The notes beneath the pieces are model-generated. The model ran no database searches. It was not told the origin of the DNA and worked only from the letters and a program-made list of their open reading frames with translations. Both the position numbers and the translations under genes were made by a program. This document shows positions 25,216-34,473 of a stretch of 64,000 bases of DNA, piece after piece. The DNA lies in contig NZ_CP036259.1 of NCBI RefSeq assembly GCF_007641255.1, positions 124,001 to 188,000 of the forward strand, in the 5' to 3' direction. Each line of letters opens with the position of its first letter. Within the stretch, counting starts at the first letter, position 1. The stretch comes from Sporomusa termitida. Its GTDB lineage: Bacteria; Bacillota; Negativicutes; Sporomusales; Sporomusaceae.

Positions 25216-26643
25216 GTTTGCAATCCGGGCTGTTTCCCCGGTCCGCTGCGGCGCTGTCGAGAGCGAGGTGGTCAAAGATCCGAACGGCAAGCCGGTGCTT
25301 TTGGGGAATTCACTGGGTGGGGCGCTGCGGGACTACTTGCGGCAGGGGGGTGTAGGAAAAGAGGCGATTGAAAAAATAATGGGCGGCGAGGGCGAACCCG
25401 GGAATAGAAAGGGCTTCAAGCCAAGCTCTATTCACATCAGCGACGGGACAGTGGAAAATTATGCGGATGAGGAAAGCGACCCGCTTCCCCGCCGGCAAGG
25501 GACAAAAATCAACCCTGTTTATGGCGCGGCTGAGCAAAATCAGAAATATGAATTGGAGTATTTGCCGGCAGGGACAACGGTCAGCTTTACAATTGAGAGT
25601 GATGTGTGGGCCGGCCATGAAGCTAAGGCCGGGCTGCAGCTCCGGGAACTGGAGAAGGTTGTTGCCACCTGGGCCAACGGATTTGCCGGCGGGGCGATAG
25701 TGCTGGGAGGACGAAAAAGCAATGGTTTTGGCCGGTTTACGCTGGACTCGCTGCAAAAGAGGGTATTTTCTCTGAGCAGCAGCCAGGCGCTGGACAGGTT
25801 TATTTTTGACGGCGATGAAAGCCGGCCCCGGAGGAGGTGCTCTGGCAGACGCTGCCGCACTATACCTTGTTGCCCAGGAGAGCCGCTACTTTCACTTTGC
25901 AGGGCGAGTTTCCCTACGGCGTGTACCAGGCTTTTCCCCTGGCGGATACGGATGCAGGCGCCCGGGCGGTGGGTTCCGGGCGCGGACCGCTTACCGGTTT
26001 GTTGAAAAAAAGAGATCGGGCTAATGGCGGTCGTACGGCTGGCGCGGAGTATTATATTCCGGCCGCCAGTTTGAAGGGTGTGCTGCGGCATGAGGTCCGC
26101 CGTCTGCTTGGACGCATGGCGCATGCTGCACCGGCGATGGCGGCGGACCAGTTGCCCGGCAAGATTGAGAAACATCTGGCGGATTTGTTTGGCAGTACCG
26201 ACAGTACCGGTAAACTGACCGTACATGATATAGTGGTTACAGGGACCCCGGTCACCGTAGCCCGGGACAGTTCGCAGACAGACCAGCCTGTTTATACTAA
26301 AATTGACCGGCTGACTGGCGGCAGTTATGTTAGCGCGCTGAAGCGGCAGCAGGAAATTCAGGGAACGGCTGTCATCAGCCTGGAACTGGCCGTTAAGCCT
26401 GCTGCAGACGGATATTTTCACTATATATTCCCGCTGGTTTATGTCCTGCGGCGTCTGGGGGCAGAACTTGTGCCGCTGGGCGGCCGGACGGTGGCCGGTC
26501 TGGGGCAGTTTAAGGCGCCGACGGTGAATATTGACTGTGGTGGAGAAACCTGGAATATAGAAACGGGTCCCGATTTGTCGGCCGGCAATCGCCGGCAACT
26601 GGAAGTATGGTGGGAAGCTTTTGCAGGGTGGTGCAGGCAATGA
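25193..26643 (+). pseudogene. Double-RAMP gene of type III operon A, broken by a frameshift
   Basis: The intact homologue at 46054 is a single 481-residue protein. Here the frame is lost at about 25830-25840. The first frame passes ...ALDRFIFDGDESRP and turns into Arg/Cys-rich nonsense; a shifted frame resumes EEVLWQTLPHYTLL and continues to the TGA at 26641. The first half has VLLGNSLGGALRDYL and LGGRKSNGFGRFTL; the second has YIPAASLKGVLRHEV and PLGGRTVAGLGQF, so two RAMP units were fused. One missing base near the GGCCCCGGAGGAGG run explains the break. It may be a real lesion, a sequencing error or a slippage site. Confidence 0.85.
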
Positions 26644-27071
26644 ATGAACTTGCCGCTTTTGATATTACCAGGCTGGCTATGGATGATGATTATTATTTTA
26701 TTGCCCATACGCTGGACTGCGTGCTGCTGGGCCGGCCGGGGGAGTCTGATCACCGCAGACTGCTGGCAGCCATACAAAACGGAACGCTTCTGGAAGCGCA
26801 CTTTTTTAATGCTGCCGGGGAAATCTTTGTGACCCGCAGCCAGGACCGGCTGGTGCAGTATGAGCCGCTGCTGCATGACCGGAATGGTTTTGCGGCAGGC
26901 GAGGTTATTGCCCGCGAATATGAGCTGGAGGAGAAGTTCCGGCAGCAGAGCGGATATCACTCGCTGACGGTAAAGGAATACATTAAATATGATGAGGACC
27001 ATTTGGCTTATGTGGAAAAAACGGTGCTGTTTACATTGAATAAGGCAGGTGATGCGCATGGCGGAAAATAG
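26640..27071 (+). CDS. Csx19-like small protein of type III operon A
   Basis: This 143-residue protein starts at an ATG overlapping the TGA of the preceding gene (ATGA). Conserved with copy B are DYYFIAHTLDCVLLGR, LLEAHFFN..EIFVTRSQDRLVQYEPLL and EYELEEKF...YHSLTVKEYI. A small protein with this position and general make-up (short beta-rich part with an Arg-rich strand) is typical of Csx19/TIGR03984 in III-D loci. The match is by context and look, not by a diagnostic motif. It could also be the small subunit of the complex. Confidence 0.6.
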   Translation: MNELAAFDITRLAMDDDYYFIAHTLDCVLLGRPGESDHRRLLAAIQNGTLLEAHFFNAAGEIFVTRSQDRLVQYEPLLHDRNGFAAGEVIAREYELEEKFRQQSGYHSLTVKEYIKYDEDHLAYVEKTVLFTLNKAGDAHGGK

Positions 27072-29358
27072 GCGCGGCAGCAGAGCCGGAAAGGCAGATA
27101 AGCTGCTTCCTTATGACTTTGTTCCCTTTGCCGAAACCGCATACTATCCCTATCAAAAGCCAGGGACAGAGAACAGGCCGGATGGCCGGGGCGGCGATCT
27201 TCCCGGGCATGACTGCAGGCAGAACGATAAGCTATCCGGCTTTATTGAATACACCCTCACCCCTTATTCGGACCTCGCACTGGAGATCCGGCAGCGGCTG
27301 GGCGGCGGCTATTTCATGAGCGGCAGTCAGATCCGCGGCCGGGTAAGGGCGAATCTGGAAATTCTGAGTGCCAGCTATCCGGAGTTTATTGACACGACAC
27401 CGTTGCTGTACCGGGACTTAACAGGGAAACATAGCAAGGACTATAGAGAAAGAATCAATCCTGACAGTGAGCAAAGAGGCATCGAGTATGCTGTGCAGGC
27501 CGGATTTCTGGTTAAGGAAGACGATGCTTTTTACATCATTCCTGCTCCTAAGATTGGCGAAAAATATTTTCTGTCTATTAAAGAGCACCGTTTACTGCAA
27601 ATGGGAATGGCTCAGCCGGGGAAATGCTTCCGTTCCTTGTATTGCTGGGAACCGGAAATGCTGGAGCGTTTTCGGCAATTGCAGGAGCAAATTGATGCTT
27701 TTACCAAAACCATTAAAATGCTGCGAGCCCGGTTAAAGTCCGCATTGCAGCCCATTGAGGGCAAGATAGCGGATAAATTCCGGAGCAACTATGGTTTTCA
27801 GCAGCGATTAAAAAATATTCTATATGACATTAGAGCCAAGAAAAATTATTCCTTGCCTGACGAACTGGCAGGATTTAAGCGGAAACTGCTGGCAGAGCTA
27901 CGGCCTGTGGGCGGGCAAGGCAATGTAGAGGAGTTTTTCCAGAAGCTGGTTGACCGCTGGGGATTGAAAGCAGAGCTGTACATTAGCTATCAGCAGTTAA
28001 GAAAGAATCGGGATTTTCGCCCTTATCAGCAGAAAGTTTTTTTGCAAAAAGATGAAAATCAGGGAATTATAAAAATCTCTTATCAGACTGGGCCGGAACC
28101 TGCTTATTTATTCAACTCCACCAATGCTTCCTCCAAAAGAAGCCATTATTTGGTGCTGGCACCCGGCAACAGTGGCAGCCTGCCGGAATCCTACAAGGTA
28201 CCTGCCCACGTCATTGCCGCTTATAGGCGGAATCTGGATAAATTCCGGCAAACGGACAAAAATACATCAGTAAAAGAGTTTTACAATATTTTTGAAAAAT
28301 ATGATGAAGTTTGCCGGCAGAATAACGCGCTGGCAGGGCTTATCGTATTTTTCCAACAGGAGCAGGGAGAGGTGCGTCACGTTGGCCGGACCCCTTATTT
28401 TAAAATTCCTTACCGGCATCAATTAACCACTCTGCTGGGGCGGCGTGAACCGGAGAAAGTGGATTACGCCGGTGCCTTATTCGGTTTTGTTGCAGAGAAG
28501 ACGGCAGCTGAGCCGGCAGAGCGGCAAGCTCAGGCCGGTTTAATCACTGCTTATAAATCACGCTTGCGATTTACGCCGGTAGATATTGAGCCTGGCGATA
28601 CGCAAACCCCGGACTTGCACAAACCGCCATTGCAGCCATTCCTGCTGCCAACGCCGCGTGCATCGGCTTGTGCCATGTATCTTGAGCAACCGGCAGGGGG
28701 AGACTTGCAGACTTATGAGCAATTGGAGCGCCCACGTTTAAATGGGTATAAATACTATCATATTTTTCCGCCAACGTTAAAAAAAGGGAAACCGGAAAAT
28801 TGGCTGAATCCCGGTATGCTGAGCAATAAACCGATCATCCAACGCGATAGCGTGAAGTTGCTGCGAGGGAAGATCTATTTCCATAATCTCACCCAAGCGG
28901 AATTGGGTCTTTTGCTTCTCAGCCTGGAACCTAAACAACTGTTAAAAACCCGGCAGTATGGCCCGCAGGCGGAGCAATACCGTTGTGAGTTGGAACAGGC
29001 GTACGATCTCATTGGTGGGGCCAAGCCTTATGGGTATGGAAAGGTAAAAATTGAAGTGCGGAAACTGGAACTTGAGAAAAGCGGCTGTGATTTTGCATCG
29101 CTGGTTCTGGATACGGAAGAGATAATTGCCGCCGGCACCTGGGGTGAGTATATTGACACCTTTATTGCAGGCATGGGGGGCAGCAAATACTTTGATACCG
29201 TCCATTTCCGCCAATACCTGCAAAGTAAACTGGAACTGCCCGATGACAATGAACTGATCACCTGGGACCAACTGCCGACAAAAATAGCGGAAGAAAAATC
29301 CTCACAGGTTGGCTATCCGAAACATTGGCGTTTGCAGAGAATAGGGAAAAAGCATTAA
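27058..29358 (+). CDS. Large RAMP (TIGR03986-like) of type III operon A
   Basis: This 766-residue RAMP is the last gene of operon A. PYDFVPFAETAYYPYQ near the start and YFMSGSQIRGRVRANLEILS near residue 85 match the opening of TIGR03986 proteins, a III-D marker. Near the C-terminus, GGAKPYGYGKVKIEV is the Gly-rich RAMP loop. A middle section (residues about 190-330) is Lys/Gln-rich and likely coiled. ATG 27058 follows GCAGGTGATG; ATG 27049 is possible. A leader and array 2 follow about 150 bp downstream. Confidence 0.8.
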   Translation: MAENRRGSRAGKADKLLPYDFVPFAETAYYPYQKPGTENRPDGRGGDLPGHDCRQNDKLSGFIEYTLTPYSDLALEIRQRLGGGYFMSGSQIRGRVRANLEILSASYPEFIDTTPLLYRDLTGKHSKDYRERINPDSEQRGIEYAVQAGFLVKEDDAFYIIPAPKIGEKYFLSIKEHRLLQMGMAQPGKCFRSLYCWEPEMLERFRQLQEQIDAFTKTIKMLRARLKSALQPIEGKIADKFRSNYGFQQRLKNILYDIRAKKNYSLPDELAGFKRKLLAELRPVGGQGNVEEFFQKLVDRWGLKAELYISYQQLRKNRDFRPYQQKVFLQKDENQGIIKISYQTGPEPAYLFNSTNASSKRSHYLVLAPGNSGSLPESYKVPAHVIAAYRRNLDKFRQTDKNTSVKEFYNIFEKYDEVCRQNNALAGLIVFFQQEQGEVRHVGRTPYFKIPYRHQLTTLLGRREPEKVDYAGALFGFVAEKTAAEPAERQAQAGLITAYKSRLRFTPVDIEPGDTQTPDLHKPPLQPFLLPTPRASACAMYLEQPAGGDLQTYEQLERPRLNGYKYYHIFPPTLKKGKPENWLNPGMLSNKPIIQRDSVKLLRGKIYFHNLTQAELGLLLLSLEPKQLLKTRQYGPQAEQYRCELEQAYDLIGGAKPYGYGKVKIEVRKLELEKSGCDFASLVLDTEEIIAAGTWGEYIDTFIAGMGGSKYFDTVHFRQYLQSKLELPDDNELITWDQLPTKIAEEKSSQVGYPKHWRLQRIGKKH

Positions 29359-29511
29359 CTTAATTTACGGATTTGGATTGTACAGTAACTGGCAGGATGG
29401 GAAGAATGTATAATACTTACATATTTATGCAGGACCTGAGCTTATACAAGCCGAAAATAGTAAAAATGTGTTTTATGTACTCAGTGATTAGTTTTTTGCC
29501 TAGTTAAAAAC

Positions 29512-29557
29512 TGTCGTCGATGTCCAGTAAGGTAAAAATACCCGGAGATCGACGACA
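29512..29557. promoter_or_regulatory. CRISPR leader inverted-repeat element, array 2
   Basis: TGTCGTCGAT and ATCGACGACA flank GTCCAGTAAGGTAAAAATAC and CCGGAG. It ends 95 bp before the first repeat. Confidence 0.8.
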
Positions 29558-29652
29558 GAATAATCTGCGTAAAGCAAGGCTTCTTTAGCAATGGTGTATT
29601 ATGCATCTCTAAATCTGAATTTAAAAACGCTTATTTCATGCGGTAAAAATGG

Positions 29653-30073
29653 GATTTTAGGCTACCTATAAGGAATTGAAACGACTTACCCGGCTTATGA
29701 AGACACGATAACACAAGTCGATTTTAGGCTACCTATAAGGAATTGAAACCTGCGTCACCCTCTTTTGCATCCGGCAGGGCCAGGATTTTAGGCTACCTAT
29801 AAGGAATTGAAACCCGGACTGCGTATAACGAACCTCAACATCTTTTCCGATTTTAGGCTACCTATAAGGAATTGAAACCAAAAATGGTCAGAACCCTGCA
29901 ACAGCCCAAAAGAGGGATTTTAGGCTACCTATAAGGAATTGAAACTCAATTGTAACTGCAAGATGTTTAGCATCTTGAATGATTTTAGGCTACCTATAAG
30001 GAATTGAAACTGGACAAGTGGGACCGTGACGAAACCATAGACCGCGATTTTAGACTCCTATAAGGAGCTTGCA
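29653..30073 (+). CRISPR. CRISPR array 2: 6 repeats plus degenerate end, 6 spacers
   Basis: The repeat begins GATTTTAGGC, core TACCTATAAGG, ends AATTGAAAC. Starts are 29653, 29720, 29784, 29849, 29916 and 29981; a degenerate terminal repeat begins at 30046 (GATTTTAGACTCC...). Spacers are 34-37 bp. Array 2 closes duplicated block A and corresponds in place to array 4 in block B, but all spacers differ. Confidence 0.96.
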
Positions 30074-30128
30074 GGCTACGTACCATAAACAAGAGAATTT
30101 CTCTTAAGGTGAAGTAGTAGCCTGTCTT
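30072..30128 (+). terminator. Hairpin closing array 2
   Basis: CAGGCTAC (30072-30079) pairs with GTAGCCTG (30117-30124) around a smaller AAGAGAA/TTCTCTT stem, followed by TCTTTT. It would end the pre-crRNA transcript. Confidence 0.55.
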
Positions 30129-30170
30129 TTCTATGCCTGCAGGGACCGGCACTTGATAACATAAAATGTC

Positions 30171-30199
30171 TTGACAAGTTTGACCAGAGCGAATAGAAT
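30171..30199 (+). promoter_or_regulatory. Sigma-A promoter of metQ
   Basis: TTGACA (30171-30176), 17 bp, TAGAAT (30194-30199). It lies about 100 bp before metQ with a terminator-like hairpin in between. Confidence 0.75.
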
Positions 30200-30229
30200 A
30201 ATAATCAGATTGACTGACTGGAAAACCAG

Positions 30230-30262
30230 AGGTGAGTAGCAGGGGGCTATTCGCCTTTTTTT
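30230..30262 (+). terminator. Intrinsic terminator in the metQ leader (attenuator candidate)
   Basis: AGGTGAGTAGC pairs with GCTATTCGCCT (two G-U pairs) around AGGG and is followed by seven T residues. It stands between promoter and gene, so metQ is expressed only upon readthrough. A short CTGG/CCAG hairpin precedes it. The leader (about 55 nt) is too short for a SAM-I riboswitch or T-box. Confidence 0.6.
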
Positions 30263-30298
30263 GTTTCTATTATTAAATCTAATACATAGGGGGATATC

Positions 30299-31105
30299 AT
30301 GAAAAAGTTACTTGCTCTATACCTGGTAATCATTGCGGCCCTATTCCTCGGCGGCTGCGGTTCGGCCGAAGCTCCCCAACAGGAGGCTAAGATTCTTAAG
30401 GTCGGCGTCACCTCCGGGCCCCATGCGGAAATCCTGGAACAGGTTAAAACTGTGGCAGAACGCGACGGGCTCAAGATTGAGATCGTGGAGTTCAACGACT
30501 ATGTGCAGCCCAATACGTCCCTCGATCAGGGCGAAATTGACGCTAACGCCTTTCAGCACCAGCCTTTCCTGGACAATCATGTAAAAGACCGGGGCTATAA
30601 GCTGGTATCGATCGCCAAAACCGTTATTTTGCCGATGGGCATCTATTCCGATAAAGTGAAAAAACTGGATGAACTCAAGGACGGCTCTGCGGTGGCGATA
30701 CCCAATGACCCGTCCAACGCCGGCAGAGCACTGCTGCTATTGGACCAGGCCGGTTTAATCAAGCTGAAGCCGGGAGTGGGCGCGGCGGCGAGTGTCCTGG
30801 ATATTGTGGAGAATCCGAAAAATCTTAAGATCAAAGAACTGGAAGCGGCTTTAATCCCCCGGGCGATCGCTGATGTGGATATTGCGGCGATTAATACCAG
30901 CTATGCCCTTAAGGCGGGCCTGGTGCCGGCCCGCGACGGCCTGGCGCTGGAGAACTCAAGCTCGCCGTACACGAATGTTCTGGCAGTCAGGGAAAAAGAC
31001 AAGGATAATCCCGTGTTCCAGAAACTGATCAAAGCCTATCATTCGGAAGAAGTCAAAAAATATCTGGTGGAACACTTTCAGGGGTCGATTCTGCCGGGCT
31101 GGTAA
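30299..31105 (+). CDS. metQ: MetQ/NlpA-family substrate-binding lipoprotein
   Basis: This 268-residue protein has a lipoprotein signal, MKKLLALYLVIIAALFLGGC, with the acylated Cys at 20. Then comes the family pattern: LKVGVTSGPHAEILEQV, VEFNDYVQPNTSLDQGEIDANAFQHQP, and VAIPNDPSNAGRALLLL. It should bind methionine or a related amino acid at the cell surface for an ABC importer. No metN or metI is adjacent, so it is an orphan that would share a distant permease. A promoter and attenuator-like hairpin precede it. An RBS (ATAGGGGG) is close to the ATG. Confidence 0.93.
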   Translation: MKKLLALYLVIIAALFLGGCGSAEAPQQEAKILKVGVTSGPHAEILEQVKTVAERDGLKIEIVEFNDYVQPNTSLDQGEIDANAFQHQPFLDNHVKDRGYKLVSIAKTVILPMGIYSDKVKKLDELKDGSAVAIPNDPSNAGRALLLLDQAGLIKLKPGVGAAASVLDIVENPKNLKIKELEAALIPRAIADVDIAAINTSYALKAGLVPARDGLALENSSSPYTNVLAVREKDKDNPVFQKLIKAYHSEEVKKYLVEHFQGSILPGW

Positions 31106-31148
31106 GGCCGCGGTAAAATATCCCGCAGTTATAAATAGCAAAAAAAAG

Positions 31149-31187
31149 CCTTGGTTGAGTGCTGAATTTCCGGTTCCTCAATCAAGG
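31149..31187 (+). terminator. Terminator after metQ
   Basis: CCTTGGTTGAG pairs with CTCAATCAAGG (one G-U) and is followed by ACTTTTCTG. Confidence 0.65.
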
Positions 31188-31239
31188 ACTTTTCTGTTAT
31201 TATCTATATACCACACGCTGAAGGGGAAGGGAGCAAGGT

Positions 31240-31791
31240 ATGAAACGAATTTGGATTGACCGGGAAAAATGCCTGGGCTGCAAATCCTGTGAACTGCAAT
31301 GTGCGATCGAACGTGATTCGGTCAGCAAAACGCTGCTGGGGGCCGTACAGGAAACCCCTAAGCCCATGGCCAGGGTAAGTGTGGCCGGCAGGACCGGCCG
31401 CAGCTTTCCCCTCCAGTGCCGCCAGTGCCAGGACGCACCCTGTAGCCGGGCCTGTCCGGCCGGCGCCCTGCAGCGGGAGCCCGGAACCGAGGTCATATTC
31501 CTGGACCAGGCAAAATGCCGGGGCTGCTGGATGTGTGTCATGTCCTGCCCCTTCGGGGTAATCGTTCCGTCCGATACTTACAAAGTGGCCGTCAAGTGTG
31601 ATGCCTGTATTCACAGGGAAGAACCGGCCTGTGTCAATGCCTGTCCCACTGGCGCTCTCAGTCAGGGGGATAGTGCTGATTTTCAGAAAATACTATTGAA
31701 AAAACGGGGACGCCTGGCGCTGTTTGCGTTGCAAAACGCCGAACCGGGCCAGGTTAGTCTGGAGTTTGCCGGAGAGGATGACAAGCTATGA
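31240..31791 (+). CDS. cooF: CooF-type four-cluster ferredoxin
   Basis: This 183-residue electron-transfer protein resembles CooF/HycB. It has four cysteine groups: CLGCKSCELQC near residue 10, CRQCQDAPCSRAC near 60, CRGCWMCVMSC near 92, and CDACIHREEPACVNAC near 113. It would carry electrons between the CO-dehydrogenase-like protein encoded next and a redox partner. It opens a five-gene run (31240-35856) with gaps of -4 to 11 bp, so one operon is likely. No promoter motif stands out in the 50 bp between it and the metQ terminator. Confidence 0.88.
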   Translation: MKRIWIDREKCLGCKSCELQCAIERDSVSKTLLGAVQETPKPMARVSVAGRTGRSFPLQCRQCQDAPCSRACPAGALQREPGTEVIFLDQAKCRGCWMCVMSCPFGVIVPSDTYKVAVKCDACIHREEPACVNACPTGALSQGDSADFQKILLKKRGRLALFALQNAEPGQVSLEFAGEDDKL

Positions 31792-33224
31792 AAGCCGTAC
31801 ATAAAAAATCAATCGATCCTGCTGTCAATCAGGTATTGGTGGCAGCCTACCGCAGCCAGACGCCCCTGATCTGGGACCGGGCGGAGGCGCTGCAGCCGCA
31901 GTGCGGCTTTGGCCGGCTGGCTATCTGCTGCAGCGACTGTCAGGAGGGGCCCTGCCGGACGAATCCGTTTGCGCAGGAAACGCAGCATACCATCTGCGGC
32001 CAGGATAATCAGGCTTTGCTGACAGGCAAGTTCCTGAAAAAAGCGGCCGACGGCGCTGTGGCGCTCACGCAGCTCGCCGGCCAGTCCGGCAGCGGTTTCG
32101 GCGCCGAAGCCATTCGGCAGCTGGTGGTAACTGATGATGAAATGCCGGTGTTTACGGATGGGCCCGGGCGGCTGCAAACCATTGGCCGCTGTACCAATGC
32201 GGCCCTGGCGGAGCTGGGCCGGTATCAGCGGGAAACCGGCGGGGCCTGGCAGCCGGCGGTTGTCGGGGTGAATCTGGGTGTATTGCCGGCTGATACTGTC
32301 AATATTGTGTTTCACGGCCATGTGGACCGGCAAGTCGTGGCCCAATTCAAGGCGGCTGCCCAGGCTGAAAATATCGCCGTTACCCTGGCCGGGATGTGTG
32401 GCAACGAATTTAGCGGCAGCCTGCAGCTGCCGGTGGTAACCAATTATGATTCGCAGGAGGCGCCGCTGCTGACCGGTCGGGTCGACCTGCTGGTGCTCGG
32501 CCGCCAGTGCGTGCTGCCGTCACTCCGCCAACTGGCCGGACAGCAGGGCATTGCCGTTCTCCAGGCCACACCGGCCATCGACTATCAGGCGGCTGTGCAT
32601 GCGGCCCGCCAGGCCAGCCGGCGCCGCCCACGGGCCGCTACGGCACCGTCTGCTGTTACTGAGGCCTGGATCGGCTATACGGCTGATAACAGTGCGGCCC
32701 TGCTGGCCCGGGTGGCGGAGCAGTACGAACAGGGGCAGCTCCAGGGAATTGTGTACCTGGGCGGCTGCGGGCTTGTGGCCAATACCCAGGATGAGCAGCC
32801 GGTCAAACTGGCGGCCGCCCTCGTTGCCGCCGGTTATCTGGTGGTAACCGCCGGCTGTGCCGGCACGGCCCTGGCCAAAGCCGGCTTGTGCCGGCCTGAC
32901 TGGCGCCACGGCGATTATCCGCTGCAGGCGGTGTTGCCGGCTTCTGTGCCGCCGGTGCTGCATCTCGGCTCCTGCCATGACGCGGGCGAACTGCTCGGCC
33001 TGGCGGCGGTGCTGCCGCCGCGCCTGCCGCTGGCTGCGGTTTTTCCGGAAATCAATCACAATAAAGTGCTGGCAACAGCCGTCGGTTTTGCCGCGGCCGG
33101 CATCCCGGCCTGGCTTGGTTACGATGCTATCCCCGGCAATGCCGCTCTGCCGGGAAGCAATATCCGGCCATTGCCGGCGGTGCCGGAGTTATTGCAGGCG
33201 CTGGCGGCAGCGGCCGGGAAATGA
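31788..33224 (+). CDS. Compact CO-dehydrogenase (CooS)-like protein
   Basis: This 478-residue protein aligns with both ends of CooS (usually about 620-640). Near the start, PQCGFGRLAICCSDCQEGPC holds the D- and B-cluster cysteines. All C-cluster ligand contexts seem present: HGHVD, AGMCGNE, LGRQCVLPS, LGGCGL, TAGCAG and LGSCHD. A Lys in NHNKVLATAVGF fits the catalytic lysine. About 150 residues of the helical region after the B-cluster are missing, so this is a short lineage rather than a truncation; the ends and ligands are intact. It is flanked by CooF and an FAD oxidoreductase, as in CODH-FNOR clusters. CO oxidation is likely but unproven. Confidence 0.82.
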   Translation: MKAVHKKSIDPAVNQVLVAAYRSQTPLIWDRAEALQPQCGFGRLAICCSDCQEGPCRTNPFAQETQHTICGQDNQALLTGKFLKKAADGAVALTQLAGQSGSGFGAEAIRQLVVTDDEMPVFTDGPGRLQTIGRCTNAALAELGRYQRETGGAWQPAVVGVNLGVLPADTVNIVFHGHVDRQVVAQFKAAAQAENIAVTLAGMCGNEFSGSLQLPVVTNYDSQEAPLLTGRVDLLVLGRQCVLPSLRQLAGQQGIAVLQATPAIDYQAAVHAARQASRRRPRAATAPSAVTEAWIGYTADNSAALLARVAEQYEQGQLQGIVYLGGCGLVANTQDEQPVKLAAALVAAGYLVVTAGCAGTALAKAGLCRPDWRHGDYPLQAVLPASVPPVLHLGSCHDAGELLGLAAVLPPRLPLAAVFPEINHNKVLATAVGFAAAGIPAWLGYDAIPGNAALPGSNIRPLPAVPELLQALAAAAGK

Positions 33225-34462
33225 TGAATACAGGGAAGGCCAAACCCGCCTGGCTGATCATCGGCCAGGGCGCCGCCGGGGCGGCGGCGGCCAATGAATT
33301 AAGGCGGCTGGACAGTGAGGCGGCGATTACGGTAATTGCCGGTGAACAGGCCGGTTTTTACAGCCGGATTGATCTGCCGGATATCATCAGCGGCAAACGC
33401 CGGCCTGAAGAGGCGGTACTGCAATCGCCGGCGCAGTTTCAGGCAGCAGGCATCCGGTGTCTTACCGGCGTGCAGGCCGTCACTATCCGGCCGGAGGACC
33501 ACTACGTTGAGCTGGCCTCCGGCCAGCGGCTGCCCTATGACCGGCTGCTGTTAGCCACCGGGGCTCAGCCTGTGCTGCCCGGACTGCCGGGCATGACCGC
33601 AGCCGGTGTGTATACATTGTGGACGCTGGAACAGGCGGCGGCCATCGCGTTGGCTGCCGCCGGGGCCCGGGCGGCCGTGGTGATCGGGTCGGGTCTGATC
33701 GGCTTAAAAACAGCCCTGGCCCTCCGGCAGCGGGGCCTGCAGGTGACGGTTATTGAAAGAATGAACCGGGTCCTGCCGCAGCAGCTGGATGAAACCGGGG
33801 CGGCGCTCCTGGCAGCTGCTCTCAGGAACAGGGGGATTGAGGTATTGACCGGTGTGCAGGTGGCGGCGGTGGCAACAGGCGGCGGCAAGGTTGCCGGTAT
33901 TCAAGCCGGTTCAAGGCTGGTGCCCTGTGAACTCGTGCTGTGCGCTGCCGGCGTAAGGGCCGATACGGCTCTGGCCCGGACGGCCGGGCTGGCAATCGGG
34001 GCCGGGATTGTGGTCAACGAATTTTTGCAGACCTCCCAGGCCGATATCTATGCCGCCGGCGACGCGGCCGAGGTAATAGCCGTATTGGCGCAGCAGCGCT
34101 GCCTGTCGGCCGGCTGGCCGGCAGCGGTCGAACAGGGGATCATTGCGGCCCGCAACCTGTCAGGCCGCTCAACAGAAGCCTATGGCGGCTATCTGGCGAA
34201 AAACAGTGTGGAAATCGCCGGGGTCCCGCTGGTGTCAGCCGGCAATGTGCAGGGCGGCGACGGGGCTGAAGTCCTGATCCGGCGAACCGGCCATGGCTAT
34301 AAACGGCTGGTCATTAAGAATAACCGCCTGCGCGGCTTTTTATTAATGGGCGATATCCGGCAGGCCGGGGTACTGGCCGGGGTCATGGCCCGGACGGACG
34401 CCGGCGGCTATGGAGACGCAGCCGGCGCGGCCGGCAGCTATGTTGACCTGCTGGCATTTTAA
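33221..34462 (+). CDS. FAD/NAD(P)-dependent oxidoreductase of the CODH cluster
   Basis: This 413-residue pyridine nucleotide-disulphide-type reductase has an FAD site GQGAAGAAAANELRRL at residues 15-30, FYSRIDLPDIISG, an NAD site VIGSGLIGLKTALAL near 153, and the second FAD motif IYAAGDAAEV near 275. No CxxxxC redox pair is visible, so it is like nitrite-reductase/rubredoxin-reductase-type flavoproteins. In CODH clusters such a protein (FNOR) passes electrons from the ferredoxin to NAD(P)+. It overlaps the CooS-like gene by 4 bp (ATGA). Confidence 0.88.
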   Translation: MMNTGKAKPAWLIIGQGAAGAAAANELRRLDSEAAITVIAGEQAGFYSRIDLPDIISGKRRPEEAVLQSPAQFQAAGIRCLTGVQAVTIRPEDHYVELASGQRLPYDRLLLATGAQPVLPGLPGMTAAGVYTLWTLEQAAAIALAAAGARAAVVIGSGLIGLKTALALRQRGLQVTVIERMNRVLPQQLDETGAALLAAALRNRGIEVLTGVQVAAVATGGGKVAGIQAGSRLVPCELVLCAAGVRADTALARTAGLAIGAGIVVNEFLQTSQADIYAAGDAAEVIAVLAQQRCLSAGWPAAVEQGIIAARNLSGRSTEAYGGYLAKNSVEIAGVPLVSAGNVQGGDGAEVLIRRTGHGYKRLVIKNNRLRGFLLMGDIRQAGVLAGVMARTDAGGYGDAAGAAGSYVDLLAF

Positions 34463-34473
34463 GGAGGGCTGAA

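Noticed and set aside
20289-29358. Many open frames opposite or out of phase with the cas genes (for example 23893-24429 and 25540-26640 on the minus strand)
   Set aside because: They lie inside well-supported genes, lack RBSs and domains, and reflect high-GC codon use; the 366-codon minus frame at 25540 is arginine/serine/proline-rich as expected for an antisense shadow.
30199-30298. SAM riboswitch or T-box upstream of metQ
   Set aside because: The leader before the terminator is only about 55 nt and lacks the SAM-I core or the T-box UGGN/AGGGUGGNACCGCG motif.
31788-33224. Hybrid-cluster protein (prismane) instead of CO dehydrogenase
   Set aside because: The N-terminal CGFG...CC..C....C pattern, HGHVD, RQCVLP and GSCHD contexts and the CooF/flavoprotein neighbours fit CooS better.
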